Below, in pieces: positions 34,598 through 42,459 of a stretch of DNA of 64,000 bases; position 1 is the first letter of the stretch, and each line of letters starts with the position of its first letter. Made by a program: the position numbers and the translations under genes. Source of the DNA: Thalassobacillus cyri. GTDB taxonomy: Bacteria; Bacillota; Bacilli; Bacillales; Halobacillaceae. The notes beneath the pieces were generated by a model, which was not told the DNA's origin, searched no databases, and saw nothing but the letters and a program-made list of their open reading frames with translations. The stretch covers positions 124,001 through 188,000 of the forward strand of contig NZ_FNQR01000001.1 of the NCBI RefSeq assembly GCF_900107755.1, given 5' to 3'.

Positions 34598-34877
34598 TAG
34601 AGTAAGCCTGTCTAATGACTATCATTAGATAGTATAAAGTTTATTATAGTGAAGAAACTCCCAGCGGACGGTCTTTATAAACGGGATAAGAACCGTAAGC
34701 ATATAGCAACATTAAAAACTAAAAAAATGGCTGAAATCGAAAAAATTATTCTTATTTAGCAACCTCTTTATCATTATTCAAACAATAAAAACATATCATA
34801 AATGAATAATAATTTATTGTAAAACGATAAATGGTGTGATAGATTTTAACTGACAACAAATAAGTGAGGTGCTGTTT

Positions 34878-35354
34878 ATGAAACGGGAAACACTCTTCTT
34901 GAAGATCGCTGTGTTTCTTATGGGGCTTCCCATACTTGCTTTGTGTATATTTGGGGTGCCTTCCATAGCTAAGGGAGTTTCGGAATTTCTTGGTATGTCT
35001 TATGTGCATTATCCTGTTTTGATAGTTTTGTACGCGACGGCGGCAGCGTTTTTCCTGGCGTTATATCAGGCTTATAGACTGCTGAGTTATATTGATAAAA
35101 ATAAAGCTTTCTCGGATTTATCGGTAACTGCTTTAAAAAATATCAAATACTGTGCGATCACAATCAGCGGCTTTTATGTGCTGGCCATGCCGCTCTTTTA
35201 TCTCGTCGCAGAGTACGATGATGCTCCAGGTGTGATTGTCATAGGATTAGTGATAATTTTCGGCTCCATGGTGATTGCCGTGTTTGCTGCTGTCCTTCAG
35301 AAGCTGCTTCGAACTGCCATTGATATAAAATCAGAAAATGATTTAACGGTCTGA
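34878..35354 (+). CDS. DUF2975 membrane protein
   Basis: ATG 34878 (158 aa) is preceded by GTGAGGTG. Four hydrophobic segments are visible, with the DUF2975 feature of a short charged loop after helix 2 (YQAYRLLSYIDKNKAFSD). It is paired with an HTH protein of the YozG type 10 bp downstream, the usual arrangement for this family. The role is unknown. Confidence 0.8.
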   Translation: MKRETLFLKIAVFLMGLPILALCIFGVPSIAKGVSEFLGMSYVHYPVLIVLYATAAAFFLALYQAYRLLSYIDKNKAFSDLSVTALKNIKYCAITISGFYVLAMPLFYLVAEYDDAPGVIVIGLVIIFGSMVIAVFAAVLQKLLRTAIDIKSENDLTV

Positions 35355-35364
35355 GGTGAAGAAC

Positions 35365-35586
35365 ATGGCGATTATAATCAATATTGATGTGATGCTGGCA
35401 AAAAGGAAAATGAGCGTGACAGAACTGTCGGATAGGGTTGGCATTACGATGGCTAATCTTTCGATATTGAAAAATGGTAAGGCCAAGGCGATTCGAGTCT
35501 CCACACTGGATGCGATTTGTAAGGCTTTGGATTGCCAGCCGGGGGATATTCTGGAATACCAGCCGGATGAGGAAACGGATGAATAA
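35365..35586 (+). CDS. YozG-like XRE family regulator
   Basis: The 73-residue protein is a single XRE/Cro-type helix-turn-helix: LAKRKMSVTELSDRVGITMANLSILKNGK, then LDAICKALDCQPGDILEY. It starts at ATG 35365 after GAGGTGAAG. It probably controls its own DUF2975 operon. Confidence 0.88.
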   Translation: MAIIINIDVMLAKRKMSVTELSDRVGITMANLSILKNGKAKAIRVSTLDAICKALDCQPGDILEYQPDEETDE

Positions 35587-36403
35587 TTCCCTTCAGGATT
35601 TCTATATGGAAAAATCCGTTGGCGGCAGAATCAGGAGAGCGATCAAACAACTTTTTCATTTTGGCTGGGAACAAGCCTTATCCTGCCTGTTCTCGGTCGT
35701 CATTTTTGCTTCTTTGGCGATTACACAATTTATCCCTCTTCCATTTCTCCCACGTTATGATTGGCTCCTCATCATCTTTCTCTTGATGCAGGGCTGGATG
35801 ATGCATTATGGACTGGAAACGCGGGATGAACTGAAGGTGATTACCCTCTTTCACCTGATTGGACTTGCGCTTGAAATTTTTAAAGTGCATATGGGTTCCT
35901 GGTCTTATCCGGAAGATGCGTATTCCAAAATTTATGGCGTGCCTTTGTATAGTGGATTCATGTATGCAAGTGTGGCGAGTTATCTTTGCCAGGCGTGGCG
36001 AAGGCTGAAGGTTGAACTGGTTCAGTGGCCGTCATTTTGGATCGTTGTGCCTCTTGCAGCTGCGATTTATTTGAACTTTTTCACACACCATTACTGGATC
36101 GATGTACGCTCGGGCTTATTGGTACTTGTAATCATCGTATTTTGGCGATCGTGGGTCATCTATTCGGTGAATGGAAGCCGTTATCGCATGCCGCTCGTCC
36201 TTTCTTATGTACTTATCGGGTTTTTTATCTGGATCGCTGAAAATATTGCCACATTCTTCGGAGCATGGGAATACCCGAATCAAACGGAGGCGTGGAGTCT
36301 CGTACATGTAGGCAAGGTAAGTTCCTGGCTCTTATTGGTGATCGTCAGCTTTTTGATCGTGGCGACGTTGAAGCAAGTAAAGGGGAAAATATATCAAGAG
36401 TAG
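35579..36403 (+). CDS. DUF817 family membrane protein
   Basis: ATG 35579 overlaps the HTH gene stop and has GAGGA 5 nt upstream; it gives 274 residues. Seven or eight hydrophobic segments and the conserved stretches FHLIGLALEIFKVHMGSW, YPEDAYSKIYGVPLYSGF and ENIATFFGAWEYPNQ mark DUF817. The function is unknown. A terminator follows. Confidence 0.82.
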   Translation: MNNSLQDFYMEKSVGGRIRRAIKQLFHFGWEQALSCLFSVVIFASLAITQFIPLPFLPRYDWLLIIFLLMQGWMMHYGLETRDELKVITLFHLIGLALEIFKVHMGSWSYPEDAYSKIYGVPLYSGFMYASVASYLCQAWRRLKVELVQWPSFWIVVPLAAAIYLNFFTHHYWIDVRSGLLVLVIIVFWRSWVIYSVNGSRYRMPLVLSYVLIGFFIWIAENIATFFGAWEYPNQTEAWSLVHVGKVSSWLLLVIVSFLIVATLKQVKGKIYQE

Positions 36404-36469
36404 GGAATGTATGATTTTGACGAAAAACCAATGTATGCATCGATGTGTACGTTTTAGGAAAAGGACAGA

Positions 36470-36503
36470 AAGGACAGCTTGAAATCCCAAGCTGTCCTTT
36501 TTG
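36470..36503 (+). terminator. terminator of the DUF2975-HTH-DUF817 operon
   Basis: AAGGACAGCTTG / CAAGCTGTCCTT perfect 12-bp stem, then TTTT. Confidence 0.85.
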
Positions 36504-36527
36504 ATTTACGAGTTTGACTGAAAAAAT

Positions 36528-36579
36528 AGTGCCTCTCCCCTGATGAGTTAACGCTTTCCTCCAGTGGGATCAGGCACTT
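36528..36579. repeat. GTGCCTG-type hairpin repeat, copy 1
   Basis: AGTGCCTCTCCCC ... TAACGCTTT ... GGGATCAGGCACT. It shares its arms and the central TAACGCTTT with the copies at 45.6 and 58.6 kb. Confidence 0.65.
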
Positions 36580-36653
36580 GCAAGGAACTGCATTGGCAAA
36601 ATCATCTAAGCATGTTTTAAATCCCAGTTAATAAACATTTAAGGAAGGGGGAG

Positions 36654-37178
36654 ATGAGATTGATTTTAAAAATGATAGACTTGAGTCTAATGGCAGAACA
36701 CTTGCCTGTTCATAAAGCAGAACTGGATAAATTAGCGTCTTATATCTGTGTTCTACAAAATCAAGAGGTAAAGCAAGTGGCAGAAGAACAGTATATGATC
36801 ATGCAAAATCATGTAAAAGTAATGATAGGACTAATGAATCCAAACGAAAATGAAACCATTGATGTGAATGCTTTACACCAATGGGAGCCGGTTCAACTCG
36901 ACTGTCAGAACGTTTCACCTGGAATGACTCAAGAGAATATTTTGATTGAATTAATAGCATCTGCTGAAACAATGGCTAATAAAAACTTTAACTCAGGGCT
37001 TAGGATGAAAGCGGAAAATGTACGGAATATCCATGTTCACATGGCCTTGCAGCAAATGATGATTTTAAATCGTTATCTTGCTTTAAAAGATAAACTTCTG
37101 AAGGATACTGCACCACAGAGTACCTTGGAGAAACAGACTAAAACTTTTGAGGAATTTAAACGTATGTTTGACAAATAA
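36654..37178 (+). CDS. spore coat CotF-like, ferritin-like helical protein
   Basis: A 174-residue all-helical protein follows AAGGAAGGGGG; the exact start (ATG 36654 or TTG 36660) is uncertain. The long amphipathic helices with Gln/Met/His (LASYICVLQNQEVKQVAEEQYMIMQ; NVRNIHVHMALQQMM) resemble the CotF/ferritin-like coat proteins of bacilli, which would act on the spore surface. The assignment is from pattern and is tentative. It is monocistronic, followed by a hairpin. Confidence 0.55.
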   Translation: MRLILKMIDLSLMAEHLPVHKAELDKLASYICVLQNQEVKQVAEEQYMIMQNHVKVMIGLMNPNENETIDVNALHQWEPVQLDCQNVSPGMTQENILIELIASAETMANKNFNSGLRMKAENVRNIHVHMALQQMMILNRYLALKDKLLKDTAPQSTLEKQTKTFEEFKRMFDK

Positions 37179-37210
37179 TTACTGGAGGTATTTCCGTTCA
37201 AGAAATATTA

Positions 37211-37276
37211 CCCCGCCTGCTATTAAAAACGAAACCACAGTTTGTCGGTAAATGAGGAACTGTGGATTTTTCTATT
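37211..37276 (+). repeat. duplicated terminator element, family 2, copy 1
   Basis: ACCACAGTT / AACTGTGG hairpin with TGTCGGTAAA in the loop and a T run. About 65 bp match the element at 48.38 kb, including CGCCTG..TTAAAA upstream. It probably also terminates the coat-like gene. Confidence 0.7.
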
Positions 37277-37372
37277 ACTCAAAAAATCACCCTCAAAGTA
37301 AACCATTTACCTTGATAGCTTCCAGGGCTATTATGGTAGATAGAGGATTAAAACTATTAATGGAGTAGATAT

Positions 37373-37486
37373 GGGCCGGTTGGCGGCAAAATGCATGCTC
37401 CTAACGAATATATTGACCTGGACAGTTTGAAGACGGTGACGAATGTAATTGCTGATTTCATTTTGCGGTGGTGTGAAGAAAAATAA
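37373..37486 (+). pseudogene. 3' fragment of an M20-family metallopeptidase
   Basis: In one frame this reads GPVGGKMHAPNEYIDLDSLK, then TVTNVIADFILRWCEEK and a stop. The GGK-x-HAPNEYI motif is the conserved C-terminal end of M20 amidohydrolases/dipeptidases, with the metal-site His. Just upstream the frame is closed by a stop (37358), so about 90 percent of the gene is missing. It is a decayed leftover and suggests a past deletion here. Confidence 0.6.
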
Positions 37487-37582
37487 TCAGCGCGAGGATT
37501 CTGGCTGGTCCTTTTGGTAGTACAAAATAAAGGAAATGCTCGGAGGATAAACTCCGAGCATTCTTTCGTTCATTAATATACA

Positions 37583-38572
37583 TTACTTGTTAGGCAGCGG
37601 GGCTTCAGGCGAAACGAAGCCCTTGTCTACTAACGTTTCCCAGAATTCCTTCGGAATCTCCCGTTGGATCATTTCAATATCTTCTTTGATTCGGTCTGGC
37701 CGCGTGGAGCCTGGAATCACGGCTCTTACGGCAGGGTGGGAGGTAGAAAATTGCAGGGCTGCTGCTTTTAACGGGACATCGTATTGTTGTCCAATTTCCT
37801 TCAGTTTGTTGACATGTTCAATAATCTCTTGGGGAGCTTTTTCATAATTATAATGGTCTCCGCCGAGCAGCACACCGCTATTATATGGGCTGCCTACGAC
37901 TATATCTACATTCTTTTCTTCCGCCTTTTTCATCATGCGCTGTAAAGCCTTCTCATGCTGCAGAAGGGTGTATTGGGTTGCAGACAAGCACATGTCCGGT
38001 TGTGTTTCCTCCAGTTCCATGGCAAGTTCAATCGGTTCGGTCGTATTGACGCCAAGTCCCCAGGAACGGATGACCCCTTCTTCGCGGAGCTGCGTCAATA
38101 CTCGAAACGCTCCTTTTCTAGCCTCTTCGAATTTTTCAGTCCATTGATCCCCGTGAAAATCAGGGGAGACATCATGCACAAATACAAAGTCCAGCCGATC
38201 AGTTTTTAACCGCTCCAGGCTTTGCTCGATCGACCGCTTCGTTGCATCTTCCGTATAATCCGTAATAACTTTATTATCACGGGCATCCTCGAATAAACCC
38301 TCTTTTTCTTCTTTTTCATCGGTCATATAACGGCCTACTTTGGTACTTAACACATAGTCATCACGATCATAGTTGGATAACACCTCACCAAGGCGCATCT
38401 CTGCTAAACCAGCTCCGTAGAAAGGAGCGGTATCAAAGTAGCGTACCCCTTGATCCCAGGCGTTCTGGATCGTTTCCCGAGCTTCCTCTTTCGGAACGTC
38501 CCGGAACATGTTTCCTAAAGGCGCTGTGCCTAAGCCAATTTTATGTTGTAATGCCTGATCAAGTGATTTCAT
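37583..38572 (-). CDS. aldo/keto reductase
   Basis: The 329-residue protein is an AKR TIM-barrel with the tetrad in place: Asp in YFDTAPFYG, Tyr four residues on, Lys in LSTKVGRY and His in FVFVHDV. The opening IGLGTAPLGNMF is typical of the D-threo-aldose/L-fucose dehydrogenase branch. Two adjacent ATGs exist; 38572 is 7 nt from AGGAGG and preferred to 38575. It probably oxidises an aldose or reduces an aldehyde with NAD(P). It stands alone. Confidence 0.85.
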   Translation of the reverse strand: MKSLDQALQHKIGLGTAPLGNMFRDVPKEEARETIQNAWDQGVRYFDTAPFYGAGLAEMRLGEVLSNYDRDDYVLSTKVGRYMTDEKEEKEGLFEDARDNKVITDYTEDATKRSIEQSLERLKTDRLDFVFVHDVSPDFHGDQWTEKFEEARKGAFRVLTQLREEGVIRSWGLGVNTTEPIELAMELEETQPDMCLSATQYTLLQHEKALQRMMKKAEEKNVDIVVGSPYNSGVLLGGDHYNYEKAPQEIIEHVNKLKEIGQQYDVPLKAAALQFSTSHPAVRAVIPGSTRPDRIKEDIEMIQREIPKEFWETLVDKGFVSPEAPLPNK

Positions 38573-38841
38573 CATTATTCCTCCTCTTGTTTCATTGATA
38601 TAGGACTATATCCAGCTGAATGAAAAATGAAACAAGGCGCATCGAAGGCCACCAATGGTGAAGGGGATTCGACTTATTGAAGCTTCCTTCGTTGAAGAAT
38701 CTTATGTCACTGCTGGAATCATTGCAAATGGAAGATTTATTAATTAAAAGACAGGAAGAGAATCTATTATTCCATTTATTGGATTTGATGGAACATAGAA
38801 CTAAATATTACAATGGATATGGAAAGATAATAAAATTAAAA

Positions 38842-38939
38842 TCTACTAGGGGAGCCAGTTTAGCAGGCTGAGAAAAAAGCAAAGACACTTTTTGACCCTC
38901 AGGACCTGATCTGGATCATACCAGCGTAGGCAAGTAGTT
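38842..38939 (+). promoter_or_regulatory. TPP riboswitch (THI element) upstream of an SDR gene
   Basis: It contains the conserved GGGAGCC..GGCTGAGA, GACCCTC, GACCTGATCTGGAT and ATACCAGCGTAGG blocks of the TPP aptamer, closed by CTACT / AGTAG as P1. A terminator hairpin 20 bp further on gives a plausible transcriptional off switch for the downstream reductase. Confidence 0.9.
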
Positions 38940-38956
38940 TATGTATGTCATCTACT

Positions 38957-38993
38957 ACAACCAGGTCCTGTGTGTGGGTCTGGTTGTTTTTTT
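38957..38993 (+). terminator. expression platform of the TPP riboswitch
   Basis: ACAACCAG / CTGGTTGT followed by TTTTTTT, between the aptamer and the SDR start. Confidence 0.8.
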
Positions 38994-39025
38994 ATATAAG
39001 CCCCGAAAAATATGGAGGGTTAGAC

Positions 39026-39787
39026 ATGCAACTAAATAAACAGACCGTTCTGATTACAGGAGCAAGCAGAGGATTAGGCGCTGCAATAGCGGAAGCGTTT
39101 GCAAATGAAGGGGCAAATGTCATTGTTAACTATTTTAAAAGTAAACAGAAAGCGGAAGAGCTCGTTGAACGCTTAGGGGGTAACGCGATCGCTGTTAGAG
39201 CAGATATCAGGGACAAGAATCAAGTCGACGAAATGGTTGATCGTGCTGTAAGTCATTTTGGTACACCGTTATCAACCGTTATTAATAATGCCCTGGTAGA
39301 TTTTCGTTTTGATCCTGTTTCCCAGAAGAATGCAGCAGAGTTAGAGTGGGACGACTTTCAGACTCAATTTGAAGGAACAATTAAGGGAGCTTTGAACGCA
39401 GTACAGTCCAGTCTGGATTATATGAAGGAGCTTGGGTTTGGGCGAATCATCAACATCGGTACCAACCTCCTGCAAAACCCTGTAGTAGCTTATCATGAGT
39501 ATACAACCGGGAAGGCCGCTTTACTGGGTTTCACCCGGAATATGGCAAAAGAATTAGGGCAGTATGGGATAACCGTCAACATGGTGTCCGGCGGTTTATT
39601 AAAAGAAACAGATGCCAGTAGTGTGACGACAGAGGAAGTATTCGGAATGATTGAACTGGTGACACCGCTCCAGAGGGCGACTAGTCCCCAGGACCTGGCT
39701 GATACTGTATTGTTTTTTGCGTCGCCCTGGGCAAGAGCGGTCACCGGTCAGAATCTTGTTGTAGATGGCGGACTGGTAATGGATTAA
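39026..39787 (+). CDS. SDR family oxidoreductase, FabG-like, under TPP control
   Basis: ATG 39026 has GGAGGG 6 nt upstream; 253 residues. Features are the Rossmann motif TGASRGLGAAIA, VINNALVD in place of NNAG, and YHEYTTGKAALLG with the YxxxK pair. The catalytic Ser position appears to be Thr (INIGTNLLQNP). It ends GQNLVVDGGLVMD. It resembles 3-oxoacyl-ACP reductases, but the upstream TPP riboswitch implies a part in thiamin metabolism or salvage rather than fatty acid synthesis. It is monocistronic. Confidence 0.85.
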   Translation: MQLNKQTVLITGASRGLGAAIAEAFANEGANVIVNYFKSKQKAEELVERLGGNAIAVRADIRDKNQVDEMVDRAVSHFGTPLSTVINNALVDFRFDPVSQKNAAELEWDDFQTQFEGTIKGALNAVQSSLDYMKELGFGRIINIGTNLLQNPVVAYHEYTTGKAALLGFTRNMAKELGQYGITVNMVSGGLLKETDASSVTTEEVFGMIELVTPLQRATSPQDLADTVLFFASPWARAVTGQNLVVDGGLVMD

Positions 39788-39886
39788 GATTAACAAGATT
39801 GGAAAGTTTGAAGGAATCTTTCTAGTTGCTATCTTATTTTATATATATGATTTTTATCATCCTAACAATTAGGATACGATACCAGT

Positions 39887-39932
39887 TGCCTGCCCCCCTC
39901 GTTGATTAACATTTACTTCAGGGGGCAGGCAC
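39887..39932. repeat. GTGCCTG-type hairpin, copy 2 (left flank of 21-bp array A)
   Basis: TGCCTGCCCCC / GGGGGCAGGCA hairpin, 22 bp before array A. Confidence 0.65.
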
Positions 39933-39953
39933 ATAATAGCTACATAGATGGAT

Positions 39954-40079
39954 GTTCTTTCCTGACCAGGCGATGTTCTGCCTTAACGCCAGGATGTTCC
40001 GACCTAACTCACATAGGTTCCTCCCTAACGAAGGAAACTTCTTCCCTAACGCGATAAAGTTCTGACTTAACTAAAATGG
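39954..40079. repeat. array A: six tandem 21-bp units
   Basis: Units begin exactly at 39954, 39975, 39996, 40017, 40038 and 40059. The consensus is roughly GTTCTNCCTAAC followed by nine variable bases. On the minus strand the units read as heptads of type V-R-E-E-x-x-x (VREEVSF, VREEPM-stop, VRSEHPG, VKAEHRL), with one stop. There is no ribosome binding site or start. Confidence 0.85.
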
Positions 40080-40081
40080 GC

Positions 40082-40127
40082 TGCCTGTCCACTGCTGATG
40101 AAAAATTTACTGCAGTGGGGCAGGCAT
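40082..40127. repeat. GTGCCTG-type hairpin, copy 3 (right flank of array A)
   Basis: TGCCTGTCCACTGC / GCAGTGGGGCAGGCA, directly after the last 21-bp unit. Confidence 0.65.
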
Positions 40128-40155
40128 GTTGGATGAAGACCGGTATTTGTATCCC

Positions 40156-40314
40156 TTAGTCGTTGTTTACTTTAGCGGCGTTAATGACATTCTTCAGTAG
40201 TTCCATATCGTTCATAATTTCTTCTTTTAGAAATTCACTTTCATTTTTTTGATAATCTTCTTCCAGCCGTTGGAGCTCTTTCATAAAGAGTTTCAATTCT
40301 ATTTTATTTATCAT
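40156..40314 (-). CDS. small helical hypothetical protein
   Basis: The 52-residue frame MINKIELKLFMKELQRLEED... starts at ATG 40314 with AAAGGA 7 nt upstream; an in-frame ATG at 40359 lacks a site. It is highly charged and predicted to form one long coiled helix (KELQRLEEDYQKNESEFLKEE). No family is recognised. Confidence 0.45.
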   Translation of the reverse strand: MINKIELKLFMKELQRLEEDYQKNESEFLKEEIMNDMELLKNVINAAKVNND

Positions 40315-40384
40315 TTTAAAATCCTTTCCCATAGGATGAAAAGTTTTCATGTTAGCCAATTAGACTTTCCATCGCCCATAAAAA

Positions 40385-40430
40385 TAAAAAAGCCGAAAAG
40401 AACAGGGGTAGCCTGTTCTCTTCGGCTTAT
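40385..40430 (-). terminator. terminator of the DUF2294 gene
   Basis: On the minus strand AGCCGAA..GAACAGG / CCTGTTC..TTCGGCT is followed by a T run, 32 bp after the DUF2294 stop. Confidence 0.8.
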
Positions 40431-40461
40431 GACTGGCACATTGTTTCCAGTTCATTACTGC

Positions 40462-41184
40462 CTACATGTTATGCTTAGGTTTTATTATAAAAGTTATAAT
40501 GCTTTTATCGAGTTCAAAATCCCAGTCGACAAACACATCCTGGATTTCCGCATCAAGGACGCTGGAAAAATGGGTACTTTTACTCAGCATTTCACCTTCC
40601 AGCTGTCTTTTGGCCACTCGCAATTTTTCATCAAATCCAAGCGCAATTAATTGTTTTTCAATTGGAACGATTATTCCTTCACGGATAACAATCAAGGCAC
40701 GTGAACTGAGCATATAGGACTCTATACGATCCGGTACTTTTTCTGTCTGTTCACTGATATGGATAATTTCTTTGTGTACTTCTGATTTTCCTTCATAAGC
40801 GGAACTTTTTTCCGGACCTCTGTCTGGAATGGCAGGACTTGCACCAACGATTATCCCGGATTGATTCGCCAGATTCCAATCATAAAAAAAGTGTTGGATA
40901 TCCATATCGGTAATCGCTTCAATTTGCCCGCACAGTTCTGGGGTCAAGGCTTTCATCAGATATTCCCTTGTTGTTTTTACCGTAATATCCTGTCCTTGCT
41001 CCAGTAGTACCTGTTCCATTTGGGAAACAAAACCACATATATAAAAAAGGACAAAGGGAGAGGATACCGTTACATGGATGGCTTCCGGTCCTTTACCGAA
41101 TTTATCCCGCAGCAACTTGCCGAAATTATTGGCAAGCTTTTTCTGCTGTGCTTTCACTTCCATTTTACTGTCATCCTTTTTCAA
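40462..41184 (-). CDS. tandem DUF2294 (Na-translocating decarboxylase-associated) protein
   Basis: The 240-residue protein carries two related DUF2294 units: residues about 15-112 (LLRDKFGKGPEAIHVTVSSPF, VLFYICGF, DWNLANQSGIIVG) and about 130-240 (ESYMLSSRALIVIREGIIVPIE, VFVDWDFELDKSIITF). It is soluble and its function is unknown. ATG 41184 follows AGGAGATATGATG-like sequence. It is followed by its own terminator. Confidence 0.78.
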   Translation of the reverse strand: MKKDDSKMEVKAQQKKLANNFGKLLRDKFGKGPEAIHVTVSSPFVLFYICGFVSQMEQVLLEQGQDITVKTTREYLMKALTPELCGQIEAITDMDIQHFFYDWNLANQSGIIVGASPAIPDRGPEKSSAYEGKSEVHKEIIHISEQTEKVPDRIESYMLSSRALIVIREGIIVPIEKQLIALGFDEKLRVAKRQLEGEMLSKSTHFSSVLDAEIQDVFVDWDFELDKSIITFIIKPKHNM

Positions 41185-41538
41185 GAAAGAAGCATCATAT
41201 CTCCTTTCCTGTAATTTTATTGTAATATTTCCAGGGTTCTATGTAAATTGTTTTATTATATTCACTACCCTCCATCGACTATTAAAAAACACCAGATTAC
41301 TATTAAACAATTTTCAATTTTTGCAGGGCATTATTAATCTATTGACGAATGGTGTAAATATGGATAATATAAATATTTGGGTATTAAAAATATGAGTTTA
41401 AATATATTCGGCAGTAATGTACTAGGCGATAGAACTGGTCATAAGCCAAAAGAAGGTACCTTGTCTTCTTTTGGCTTTTTTTAAAGAACTTTACAGGGAA
41501 CCAATGTAAGCGAACGCTTTATGAAGGGGAGTCTGTTG
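41185..41538. other. intergenic region with orphan terminator
   Basis: AT-rich and without a convincing gene. A strong plus-strand terminator at 41443-41483 has no gene before it; a short RNA from this region is possible. AAGCGAACGCTT at 41507 is a small palindrome next to the RsbT-like start. Confidence 0.45.
41443..41483 (+). terminator. orphan terminator
   Basis: AAGCCAAAAGAAG / CTTCTTTTGGCTT perfect 13-bp stem, then a T run. Confidence 0.75.
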
Positions 41539-41946
41539 ATGGAAAATTCTATCGTCATTCCTATCACGTGTGAAGATGATATTGTCCTTGGCAGGAAAAT
41601 GGGCAGGGAATTTTCAGAAAGGCTTGGTTTTTCTACGCTCAGCAAAACTAGAGTCATTACTGCTGTTTCTGAGCTTGCCAGGAACATCTATCGATATGCA
41701 GAAGATGGCTGGATTAAGTTGGAAGTGGTCCAGTCTTCACATAAAAAAGGACTAAGAATTACAGCAGTAGATAAAGGTCCTGGAATTAGAAACATAAGGG
41801 AAGCTTTGACGGTGGGCTATTCCAGTTCCGGAAGTCTCGGTGCCGGTCTGCCTGGAACAAAGAAAATGATGGATGAGTTTAAAATAGATTCTTCGCCAGA
41901 TCTTGGCACGCAAGTCATTGCAGTAAAATGGGTGAATACAATATAG
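41539..41946 (+). CDS. RsbT-like switch serine/threonine kinase
   Basis: ATG 41539 lies 8 nt after AAGGGGA; 135 residues, the length of RsbT. HATPase (GHKL) motifs are present: N-box ELARNIYRYA, G1 DKGPGIRNIREAL and G2 GSLGAGLPGTKKM. RsbT-type kinases phosphorylate STAS partners and activate RsbU in the general stress cascade. No rsbR, rsbS or rsbU is adjacent, so it acts as an orphan here, perhaps in sigma-B control or another STAS switch. Confidence 0.82.
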   Translation: MENSIVIPITCEDDIVLGRKMGREFSERLGFSTLSKTRVITAVSELARNIYRYAEDGWIKLEVVQSSHKKGLRITAVDKGPGIRNIREALTVGYSSSGSLGAGLPGTKKMMDEFKIDSSPDLGTQVIAVKWVNTI

Positions 41947-41947
41947 A

Positions 41948-41996
41948 GAGTGTCTGCCTTGAGGTAAAGCTGGTCCTTTGGGTAGACACTTTTTTC
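41948..41996 (+). terminator. terminator of the RsbT-like gene (duplicated element, family 3, copy 1)
   Basis: AGTGTCTGCC / GGTAGACACT and TTTTTT. The stem and the adjoining TTGAGG recur at 48.50 kb. Confidence 0.8.
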
Positions 41997-42018
41997 GTTT
42001 TTTGATTATTTTTTTAAG

Positions 42019-42102
42019 TGTGGGCGCTCGAATGCCGGTAGAACTTGCACAATTACAGCCCAAGGTCGCACGATTATTGGCTAAACTCGCACAGTTACAG
42101 AT
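42019..42102. repeat. array E: 21-bp repeats of a second type
   Basis: Units at 42040, 42061 and 42082, plus a weaker one at 42019, share TCGCACNRTTA at fixed spacing. On the plus strand they read ELAQLQPKVARLLAKLAQLQI and a stop, a leucine heptad pattern, with no start site. This array lies 67 bp before array B. Confidence 0.65.
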
Positions 42103-42169
42103 CTAAGAGGCAAATTTAAGATCACCTGCCTCACGTAATGTCAGCTTGGTACTCATCAGGATCTCCACG

Positions 42170-42253
42170 ATATTCCCTCTACACAGCAAGATACCTCCCT
42201 AACGAGGAATCTAACTGTCTTAACTCAATGATATACTGACCTAACTAATATCC
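42170..42253. repeat. array B: four 21-bp units of the CCTAAC type
   Basis: Units start at 42170, 42191, 42212 and 42233. The core is CCTAAC, with TCTAC and CTTAAC variants. The minus-strand reading gives VRSVYH-stop, VKTVRFL, VREVSCC. Confidence 0.75.
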
Positions 42254-42279
42254 ATCTAATATGGCATAGAAATAAAAAT

Positions 42280-42324
42280 TGCCTGACCTTTCAGCTACGT
42301 CATACTCGGGAAATGGTCAGGCAC
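42280..42324. repeat. GTGCCTG-type hairpin, copy 4 (after array B)
   Basis: TGCCTGACC / GGTCAGGCA hairpin followed by CTTTC, 27 bp after array B. Confidence 0.6.
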
Positions 42325-42459
42325 TTTCTATAATAGTGAGGAGTATGGTTTTCGTTCTTTTGTTTTCCGCAAAGAAGACCGTTTCATTCGGAGCACCTGT
42401 CGTTTACTTGTTCAGGATGAATGAAATCGGTTACAATGATGACAATAGGAGGTGTGTTT

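Larger units (their letters stand above)
34429..34877. other. intergenic region with terminators and a tiny ORF
   Basis: It holds a strong terminator (34453-34494), a weaker hairpin with a T run (34571-34597), and a GTG-started frame of 36 codons at 34649-34759 (GLYKRDKNRKHIATLKTKKM inside). That frame looks protein-like but has no clear ribosome binding site; it could be a gene remnant. Confidence 0.45.

Noticed and set aside
38677-38871. 64-codon frame before the TPP aptamer
   Set aside because: It ends inside the riboswitch and has no ribosome binding site. Another frame here is equally protein-like (EASFVEESYVTAGIIANGRF), so at most it is a gene remnant.
41393-41485. Thirty-codon frame MSLNIFGSNVLGDRTG...
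   Set aside because: It runs through the terminator stem and has no ribosome binding site.
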